Shown piece by piece: positions 57,788 through 64,000 of a DNA stretch of 64,000 bases; positions within the stretch are counted from its first letter, which is position 1, and every line of letters begins with the position of its first letter. The DNA comes from Karalla daura. Lineage: Eukaryota; Chordata; Actinopteri; Chaetodontiformes; Leiognathidae. The stretch spans positions 18,697,942 to 18,761,941 of the forward strand of contig CM055205.1 in assembly GCA_029224185.1 (NCBI GenBank), in the 5' to 3' direction. The translations under genes and the position numbers were made by a program. A model generated the notes under the pieces. It was not told the DNA's origin and did not search any database. It saw only the letters and a program-made list of their open reading frames with translations.

Positions 57788-57826
57788 GCAGCCGATGCTG
57801 TGCCGGTACGGAAAGATGGGGATCAG
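36386..57826 (+). CDS. fam131b: FAM131B-like protein, first two coding exons only
   Basis: Exon 1 (36386-36413) and exon 2 (57789-57826) join to MGCIGSRTITADAVPVRKDG-DQ. Human FAM131B, as I recall it, starts MGCIGSRTVGNEVIAVDWKG and has an exon-boundary-like DQ before INMDSTSS, so the first eight residues are identical. Gly2/Cys3/Ser6 is a classic N-myristoylation plus palmitoylation signal, so the protein is probably membrane-tethered. Exon 1 ends one base into a codon and exon 2 restores the frame. The 3' part, including the family core, lies beyond the window; I found no match for it in 57.8-64 kb. FAM131 biochemical function is not established. Another myristoylated MGC-start protein is possible, and a teleost a/b duplicate cannot be told apart. 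Confidence 0.6.
37515..37640 (+). repeat. Fish interspersed repeat, 3' end type
   Basis: Motif order TGTGTGAATGTACCGCCTG, 'GGGTGAACGTGAATGAAGTG', 'GGTGCTCATAAAGACCGGAA', 'AACGCTATATAAA' equals the widespread fish sequence ending '...AAAGCGCTATATAAAT'. Confidence 0.6.
38709..38780. repeat. (GA)n microsatellite
   Basis: About 72 bp, essentially pure, in fam131b-like intron 1. Confidence 0.97.
40731..40740. promoter_or_regulatory. Perfect MEF2 consensus site
   Basis: CTAAAAATAG, inside a non-repetitive stretch (40640-40780) of intron 1. Motif match only. Confidence 0.3.
41098..41142. repeat. (CAG)15 trinucleotide repeat
   Basis: 45 bp uninterrupted AGC/CAG units in intron 1. It gives a false poly-Gln frame without any coding context. 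Confidence 0.97.
42851..42921. repeat. (CTCGCC)n hexanucleotide minisatellite
   Basis: About 11-12 units. The minus strand is (GGCGAG)n with a GGG run in every unit. Confidence 0.97.
43425..43770 (+). repeat. Retroposon-derived segment
   Basis: Starts with three ATTCAAGG units, then AGCTTTATTGTCCTTCCAAC and 'GAGGGGAAATTAA', AT-rich internal sequence, and 'GTGCAAACAGCTTGTGCATG'. This order is typical of dispersed fish LINE 3' ends placed near 'TTTATTGTC'. Confidence 0.45.
48267..48422 (+). repeat. Local duplication, longer copy
   Basis: Shares AGCTACTCTACTTGGGA, GCATCTTTAGATGTAGTAGA and 'TTTTGTGTTGAGTGGTTCAT' in order with 50135-50233. It holds two segments missing from the other copy. Confidence 0.85.
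48751..48843. repeat. (GGAT)n tetranucleotide repeat
   Basis: About 93 bp of ATGG units broken twice by GTGTGTGG. Confidence 0.97.
50135..50233 (+). repeat. Local duplication, shorter copy
   Basis: Same order of blocks as 48267-48422. It lacks an ~8-bp segment after GTGGAT and a ~50-bp segment between ATCCTTG and TAGGTAGAGTTGCA. Confidence 0.85.
53855..54090 (+). repeat. Degenerate MITE remnant (tagagctgcaac family)
   Basis: Has CTCTGATTAATCAATTGACA, 'GAAATTCAATTTTCTGTTA', 'AATATTCACATGTAGAAGCTGAGATCAGAGA' in part, in the order of the hAT-like fish MITE also seen at 58411 and 61088. Terminal repeats are lost. Confidence 0.4.
54402..54437. repeat. (CCCCCA)n tract
   Basis: Six C5/C4 runs separated by single A. 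The minus strand has six consecutive G4-G5 runs, a strong quadruplex pattern. Confidence 0.9.
55698..55864 (+). repeat. Duplicated intronic element, copy A
   Basis: Blocks in order: CTTTCATCACC, ATCTCTGGCCTCGCTGACTC, GTGCCAAA, GTGGATAATTAATCTAATTT then TAGC. Copy B (57209-57328) has the same blocks. A C-rich insertion separates blocks 2 and 3 here. It is not a fish repeat I recognise. Confidence 0.7.
57209..57328 (+). repeat. Duplicated intronic element, copy B
   Basis: CTCTCATCACC, ATCTCTGGCCTCCGTGACTC, GTGCCAAA, GTGGATAATTGATCTAATTT then TAGC. It lies ~1.5 kb after copy A in the same orientation and ~460 bp before fam131b-like exon 2. The longest block matches copy A at all but one position. 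Confidence 0.7.
57336..57423. repeat. Compound (GT)n-(AG)n microsatellite
   Basis: (GT)n at 57336-57390 switches to (AG)n to 57423, a few bases after element copy B. Confidence 0.95.
57718..57786 (+). repeat. (CT)n tract forming the exon 2 polypyrimidine tract
   Basis: About 68 bp of pure CT ending directly in the CAGCAG acceptor of fam131b-like exon 2. Confidence 0.97.
57789..57826 (+). CDS. fam131b: fam131b-like coding exon 2 with tandem acceptor
   Basis: 38 nt, (T)ADAVPVRKDGDQ, donor gtaaaa at 57827. Upstream lies a pure (CT)n polypyrimidine tract. The acceptor is CAGCAG (57786-57791): the first AG gives T-A-D, the second gives T-D, one Ala shorter, both in frame. Confidence 0.6.
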
Positions 57827-58410
57827 GTAAAATGCTATTATCTCATTTTTTTTGATGCCTGCGCCACCGTTTCTGCAATCTATTTTCTTATTTTTTTTTA
57901 CCCGTTTTGCTGAAAGCCACTGTGACTGAATAGAAAAGAGCCGGCGTCCTCGGCTCAGCCTCTTTACATCTGAACAGTCTGCAGACAGAAATGGCCGTGT
58001 GTGTGAGAGTGTTGGTTCTTGTCTCCTCGAATCATTGAGAGGTGAGAAAAAGATTCGCTGCTACTCACCCAGAACTGCCTCCTGCTGTTAAGACAGCCGG
58101 GCCTCGGCCTCAGAAAGGTCGGTCCAGATCTAGACTTAAAAGAAGAAGAAGATGAAAAAAAACAATAATTTGCCATGTGTGTATCCAGTATGAGAGTATA
58201 TGGAAACTCTTACATTTTAATGCATTAAATTTTAAGGGAACTCCATCATCCTTCCATCAAATGCATCTATATGAAGCCCATTGTTTCTCCAGAGAGAGAG
58301 AGATGTCTGTCATGATAAACATCATGTGGTGTCTCCTCATCCATCCATCTAGGCTCTGCTGGTGCACGTAGGTGCCGGGGAATCCACCCGCCACATGTTT
58401 CTGAGCCGGA

Positions 58411-58689
58411 CTAGAGCTGCGACAAGTGATTCCTTTTGGCAGCCAATCAATCTGTCGATTACTTTCTCGATTAATCGATGAGTTGAATGGTTTAGAAAAT
58501 GACTCAAAAACTGTGAAAATTGTCTTAAAAACGTCCAATTTCTTTGTTCCCACCCCAGTGACATTCAAGTTTCTGTCCTGGAGAACTAAAAAAAATGAAA
58601 TCTTTATTCTTAAATAAACCAGTTATTAAGATAGATTATGTTTTTAGCTGATTAATAGTCAATGAATCACTTAGTTGTTGCAGCTCTAG
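58411..58689 (+). repeat. hAT-like MITE, near complete
   Basis: Ends are TAGAGCTGCGAC and GTTGTTGCAGCTCTA, imperfect inverted termini. The interior contains CTGTCGATTACTTTCTCGAT, 'TTAATCGATGAGTTG' and 'AAATAAACCAGT'. This is the very common fish element starting TAGAGCTGCAAC, ~280 bp, non-coding. I see no convincing 8-bp target duplication. Confidence 0.65.
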
Positions 58690-61087
58690 ACACAACGAAA
58701 ACATGCAAACTCCACACAGAGAGACTTCATCTACCATGTTGCTTATGGTCAAACCTATATAATAACAATAAAAATCATATTATTAATATGTTAGACTGAT
58801 TTAGCACGTTTCGAAGAATGCAAATATGCATTACAGAAGAAAAGCACATCTCTACATCCAACATTTTTTTCTTATACTCAGGCCACTGTACATGTTGACA
58901 TCAGTTGTGCATGCTCTTCAGCAGAACGTCTGCTGTGTTTATTGTTTTGCTCGCTGCTGTTTGAGTTGTTCTCTAGTGACTCTGTGTGCCCACTAAATTG
59001 CTCCCATGGGGACAAATAAAGCGTTTTCAATCAGATTGAACCAGACAAAACATTCAGGGGGCACAGACAAAATAATGGAGGACTGGCTATGAAGAGAGTG
59101 GACCGTCGATACGGGTTTTTATGAAGAACATGAGAAGGAAAGGAGTCCAAACGCCTTCGTCTCAGCTTGAGGCTAAAATAACGATCTCCATCTCCAACGT
59201 AGCGTCCTCGAGCTGTTACACATTCCCTCTCACTCGACGGCTGATACGCTCCATTTTATGATAATCTTATTTACGATAGTTTATTAGTTCTGCTCCCAAA
59301 CAGCAGGGAGGCTTTGGATTGGAGTTCTTCGAGTCAGCTGGGGGGTGGATGGCGGTGGTGGGGGTGGGGGTGGGGGGGGCGACTTCCTGTTTGTAGTTTG
59401 CGTGTTTGTCGGACGCCTGCCGGTGCTGCAGAGGCGTCCCGCGGTCCACAGTCCTGATAAATTAGAGAGCGGAGAGGGTGAGGTGTGAACGGTTGTCTGT
59501 CTAGATATGTGAGCCGGGGTGATAGCTCTGCAACCCCGACCAGTGTGAGCAGGCAGAGGTTAGGGCTCTCCTTGGAGAGGGCGGAGGGATCTGCGATGAC
59601 TTTTTTTTAAGTTTGAGAGGGAGAGACTTCATATTGAATGTGCTATAACACAGAAACAACACACTGCACATCATAAGCTGTGTTTCTGTCACAGCTCTCC
59701 AGAATCTTGAAAGTTTTCAAAATGTTGAAGTACAACTTCTACTTGTAGGTGTTCACATATGAGCTGCATTATCGCATAAGTCTTATAAAACTTCATCCCA
59801 TGACACTTTATGTATTAGGTGAGCACAAATAAGGGATATTTATGATTACTAATCTGAGCCCCCTAAATCAGTGATCAAAGTCTTTAAAACTGAACTTTTT
59901 TACATCGTTTTTACAGCTTTCACAATAATTTACATGATTTTCACAATGAATTATGTTTTTGTTATTTCCATGCATCCCAGGATCAAAGGATGGAGGGTTG
60001 AGGACCCCATATATAGGTCCCATGTCCTATATAGATCCTGTTATGTAGATAAAGGGCTTCCATTACACTTGTACAATGCACTTCTATGTGTTTGGACATG
60101 TCTGGAAAGCCACATCACAAGAGCATGAAAACTGATATTTGAGAGATTTTCCGACATTTAGGTGCCGTCTTTACCATTTTTGCTGCAATTATTAGGTTTT
60201 GTCTATGCCTAGGGCTAACAGAAACAGCAGCTAGCGTCATATTTGTCTTCTGCTGCTCCGGTTGTCGTGTCTCCTCTCAGAAACAGTCACATCTTCACTA
60301 CAGGATACGCGCAGCAGACGGCGAGAACATTAGTAACAACTTCCCAACGTGCAAGTGGAAAAATGAGGACAAACCCGTAGAAAGTATTAATATCAGCCTT
60401 CAGGAGCTCCTATTAGTCAAACCTGCGTGCATGCGTGTGTGTGTGTGTGTACGGCTGCACTGTGACTGGCTGTGCGTGACCGGGTGTGAAGGTGTGTGTG
60501 TGTTGATAGTCTCTTACCAAGGCCACAGAGCTGCCCTCCCCAGGGCTCGTACTATTACTGAGCCATGTATCACTTCTCAGCTGTGGACCCTGGAGGGAGG
60601 GGAGAGAAAAGAGAAAGAGAGAGAGAGAGGGATGGAGAGAGAGAGAGAGAGAGAGAGAAACAGAGACATCTATCTTATTGTTTCTCCATCGCCGCCTCCT
60701 CCTGCTTTCTTTTCCTGGTTGTCATTTTTCCTCCTACACACGCGGCTCTGAAGGTCAGCGCTCGCCGGACGCTCCGTAAATAAGTCCTCCGTCTTCATAC
60801 AAAAAAAATGATAAAAAACAGATTTGAAGCGTACGTTGATTACCATCACATCATTATCACTGCTGCTTAATTACAGCTTACAAGTCAGAGAGGGAGAGAG
60901 AGAGAGAGAGAGAGGGAGGAGTGAAGCTGGAAATAACCTGTAGCTGTTTTCCTCACATTTCCCCGTCATCCCTGCTGCTTCCTGTCTTCCTGCTTCCTCC
61001 CCGGAGAGAAACACAACATGTTCAAAGTGATTCCTATTTGTCTGCCAGCCTCACAAGTTATTTCAGATCCTTCATTTCTAGTAGACC

Positions 61088-61570
61088 TCAGGCTTAATCT
61101 GTCGATTCGCTCCAAAAAATTAATGCCAAAAATCGTTAATGTATGTTTGACAGATGCAATGAAAAGGTCTCTCAGTGCCTTATTTCTGTCCTCACCTCAG
61201 TGACATTCAATTTCCTGCCATAGAGGACTAAAGAAAACCAGACAATTAAAGACATTTAAGAGTTCAGAGAATTTTGACTTAATTTCCTATGATCGTTCTT
61301 ATCGTTCTCATTTTGAGTCATTATAGTTTCTACAATCAGTGTGAGAACAAAGAGCTTGAACCAGGAGACTATAGCATGTAGATCTGCATAGAGGTGCTCT
61401 ATCTCATCAGATCCAATACTGGGTGAACATGTGAAGAAAGAGCTCTTTAACAGACAATTTAACACATTCGAGAAGCTGAGATCTGAGAATTTTGACTCTT
61501 AAAATTGTTCACCATTCTTCTTAAACACTCAAATTAAGGTTGATAAGTTGATCAGGAGTTGCAGCTCTAG
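61088..61570 (+). repeat. MITE of the same family, degenerate and enlarged
   Basis: Contains CTGTCGATTCGCTCC, 'CAGTGACATTCAATTTCCTG', 'AGAGGACTAAAGAAAACCAG', 'GAGAATTTTGACT' and ends AGGAGTTGCAGCTCTAG. The left terminus is eroded. A second GAGAATTTTGAC block near 61486 suggests an insertion or partial duplication. Confidence 0.5.
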
Positions 61571-61700
61571 CTGCTGCCATAGAATCCATTTCTGACCCGA
61601 GTGTCGTTCCTGTCGAGCACCGATCCCGCAGTGGCCTTCAAGTTGTTTACTTCCTCAAACAGGACTCCTTAGAGTAATTTATAGTGTGAACAGAGATAGT

Positions 61701-61702
61701 GA

Positions 61703-61758
<56 letters not shown>
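61701..61758. repeat. (AG)n microsatellite
   Basis: About 58 bp of AG units with one GG interruption at the start. Confidence 0.95.
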
Positions 61759-61761
<3 letters not shown>

Positions 61762-61899
61762 GCAGGTGGAGAGGGATTTGACAGAATATAACACAGGGGC
61801 TCAGAGAGAGGATTCAGTGTACCAAATAAAGACTCCACAGACTGATACACACACAGAAAGGCAGAGGAAGAAACAGCAAACATCCATCCATCCATTATC

Positions 61900-62115
61900 T
61901 CGCCTGCTTTGTACCCAGTGGTGTCATCGTTGTCTCCTGGAGCCTAAACTCAGCACACATACTGCGAATACTCCCTGGACAGGTTGCTAGCCCACATACA
62001 CAAAGACAGCACTCACTCTCACATCTTAGGGGTAATTTTAAGTCTCCAATAGAACTTTTTGGACTGTGAGAGGAAACTGAAGTATCTATAGAAAACCCAT
62101 GCAGACACAGGGACT
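61900..62115 (-). repeat. Common fish interspersed repeat, reversed copy
   Basis: Motifs in reverse: GTGTCTGCATGGGTTTTCTA, 'GGAGACTTAAAATTACCC', 'CTGTCCAGGGAGTATTCGC', 'GGGTACAAAGCAGGCGAGATAATGGATGG' in part. It pairs with the forward copy at 63,715. Confidence 0.6.
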
Positions 62116-63714
62116 TTATTTTATTGTGTTTTAAAGGGAACATATTATCCCAAACTGACTTTTTCATTGCTTTAGTATCTATATTTGCATATCTGGAGCG
62201 CCTCCTGACCCCTTAAGCATGCATATTGACAGTGTTTAGTAAACTGCCATAGTCAGGAAGTGTTTTATTCCAGTCTCCTTGATATGTAGGAGACACCCCC
62301 AAGGCGGGGCATGCAGAGCTCTTAGCATCCAAAGGGAATGGCACTAAAAGCGAGAAAGTGTTCAGAGCAGAGATGTCAGATTGGTGTGTAGAAATGTTTG
62401 TGCTCAGTTTGTCAGAGCATGTCACTAACATGAGTTGTAGACATCCAGGAACCATGTCAAAGAGGCAGCATAATCTGTCTCCCATCATTGTACCGTGTCC
62501 TTGAGTGCCATGAAAAGCCCTTATCATGAAATGTATTATCATTATTATTATTTACAGGGAGAACATGCAAACTCCATAACTAGCGCTATTCACTGATCCA
62601 CAGTGTCACCAAAAACAGCATCTTATTAAAAGATAAGGAAAGAAATACTGACTGTGCACATGGCAGATAACGCATGCAGGGAGACGAGATCGGATCCGAT
62701 CTAAATGTAAAAAGCAACAACGGTTTTAAGAGTCCAAACACGCAGTGATTGTCTGACGAGAGCTGCACAGGGTTCACATCGGGACGTCGGTTTCTGCGGC
62801 TGATTCTTCCTGAACCAAAATAACAGAAAGAGGGAAAAAAACCACGACGCTGATAGATGAAAACTGAAACCAAAGTTGTCACAGCTCATCCAGAGGGAAA
62901 CATGGCTCTGGGTTTGTAATTACAGGGGAATTCATCCTGGAGTTGTTTAGACGTTTCGGTAGGAAGCCCCAACATGTAACAGAAGCAGCTACAGAGGGGA
63001 AATTAATCAGGTAATCATCGTTTGGAGGAGTCACCTGGGGATGGGGAACATCTGAACCGAATCTCATGGCAGTCAGAGATTACTCCAGGTGGGACCTGGA
63101 TCTGTCCCAGGAGAGGTGTGGGAAGTTAAAGTGGAAGAGTTTCCACAGCTCAGCTTCTTAACAGTGGAGGAGGCGTCCCTGCAGCAGCGGGCTCGCTCAC
63201 AGACACATTAGCTGGAAACATCAGCCTGTTTGTGGTGTCACTAAGAGCCGGATCGATGCGGAGAGCCGCTATCAGATCTCCTCTGAGGATCCACGCCTTC
63301 CAAATTCACATGAGCCGGCCTGAAAGGATGAGAAAACACAAACACATCTGAAGAGATTTAGCTGCAGCTGGACCCCAGACTTATCGCCATTAGTGTTTGA
63401 GGGTTTTTAGACTGCGAATCACTTCTTGAGAGATTCCTACAGTCTTCTTGAAAGCTTATCACTTAACGATTTCAGATGTGTTTTACATATTGATGACAAA
63501 ACTGTAGTTTCCCTCTTTTCAAATGTTGTACTCCCCATTATGGGATGAATATGGGATATATGGGATATTCTGTTCCATTTTAGTATTTGTGAGTGTTGGA
63601 TACTGAATTTCCCATCATGCAATATCAGCACTTAGATAGACTTAGTTATGTTTATGATAATTGAGTTAGCTGAACTTATTTTATTCGTGATATGATCCAT
63701 TGTGTGCTTCCATG

Positions 63715-63865
63715 AATCTGTGTACAGTTTGCATGTTCTCCTTGTGTCTGCATGGGTTTGCGCCAAGGTCCAAAAACATAGATTTTTCAGTTGATTGGAG
63801 ACTCTAAATGATCTGTCCAGGGTTTATTCCTTCTACAGTGGAAACAGCTGGGTACAAAGCAGGAA
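63715..63865 (+). repeat. Common fish interspersed repeat, forward copy
   Basis: GTTTGCATGTTCTCCTTGTG, 'GGTCCAAAAACATAGATTTT', 'TTGGAGACTCTAAATGA', 'CTGTCCAGGGTTTATTCC', 'GGTACAAAGCAGG' in order. Confidence 0.6.
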
Positions 63866-64000
63866 ATTAAGCAATGAATGAATACCGAAAATGTCCCTGA
63901 ATAGGCATTAATTTCAATCAGCATCTTTTATCGCTTACAAAAATTAAATTTTAGCTCCTTCATAATTAGAATTGAGACACAGACGGCAGCTTTAAGCAGA

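Larger units (their letters stand above)
36414..57788 (+). other. fam131b-like intron 1 (21.4 kb)
   Basis: No other exon recognised on either strand. Contents: CT/CA runs at 37101-37190 and 37312-37364, a fish repeat at 37515-37640, (GA)n at 38709-38780, CT/GA runs near 38910-39098 and 40819-40956, MEF2 motif at 40731, (CAG)15 at 41098, the hexanucleotide block at 42851, a retroposon end at 43425-43770, AG tracts at 46549-46640, (GGAT)n at 48751, a local duplication at 48.26/50.13 kb, a MITE-like remnant at 53.86 kb and the duplicated element at 55.7/57.2 kb. Confidence 0.6.
57827..64000 (+). other. fam131b-like intron 2, right end open
   Basis: No exon recognised to the window edge. It contains MITE-like copies (58411-58689, 61088-61570), AG tracts (60606-60660, 60890-60915, 61701-61758), reversed and forward copies of a fish repeat (61900-62115, 63715-63865), a G-rich tract at 59338-59380 and an AAAGGGAACATATTATC segment at ~62134 resembling the start of another dispersed fish element. 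Confidence 0.5.

Noticed and set aside
61018..61203. Small plus-strand frame as a further fam131b exon
   Set aside because: It lies in the degenerate MITE and does not resemble the expected FAM131 core.

Overview
This is nuclear DNA from a ray-finned (teleost) fish. The genes are split by GT-AG introns, the spacers carry abundant (CA)n, (CT)n and (TCTA)n microsatellites, and several recognisable fish interspersed repeats are present. The translated gapdh closely resembles percomorph-type muscle GAPDH. No prokaryotic, organellar or intact viral gene was seen.

Three genes can be supported. (1) 2,034-13,189, minus strand: iffo1, a nuclear intermediate-filament-family protein. I could assemble nine coding exons with matching phases into 646 codons. 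(2) 15,610-22,735, minus strand: gapdh, complete. It has a TATA box, a 5'UTR exon, eleven coding exons (334 codons, all catalytic residues present) and a poly(A) signal. (3) From about 36,200 to beyond the right edge, plus strand: the first two coding exons of a gene whose protein begins MGCIGSRTI, matching the start of FAM131B. The exons lie 21.4 kb apart, and the rest of the gene lies outside the window.

Layout: 1-2,033 holds the iffo1 3' flank. 13.2-15.6 kb is the short gapdh-iffo1 spacer with an AT-rich array. 22.7-36 kb is an intergenic region between the divergently transcribed gapdh and fam131b-like genes. 36.4-57.8 kb is one large intron filled with simple repeats, in which a duplicated ~120-165 bp element stands out. 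57.8-64 kb is the next intron, rich in fish MITE/SINE-like remnants. gapdh is glycolytic, IFFO1 is a nuclear scaffold/DNA-repair protein and FAM131B is poorly characterised. Nothing in the sequence says they act in one pathway, so the linkage looks like conserved or rearranged synteny.

I found no new gene system. The observations most worth checking are the duplicated intronic element (55.7 and 57.2 kb), a pure (CT)n tract feeding a tandem CAGCAG acceptor at fam131b exon 2, a GC-AG intron in iffo1, and several near-perfect short hairpins. All identifications rest on reading the sequence and recalled family knowledge; no search was run.
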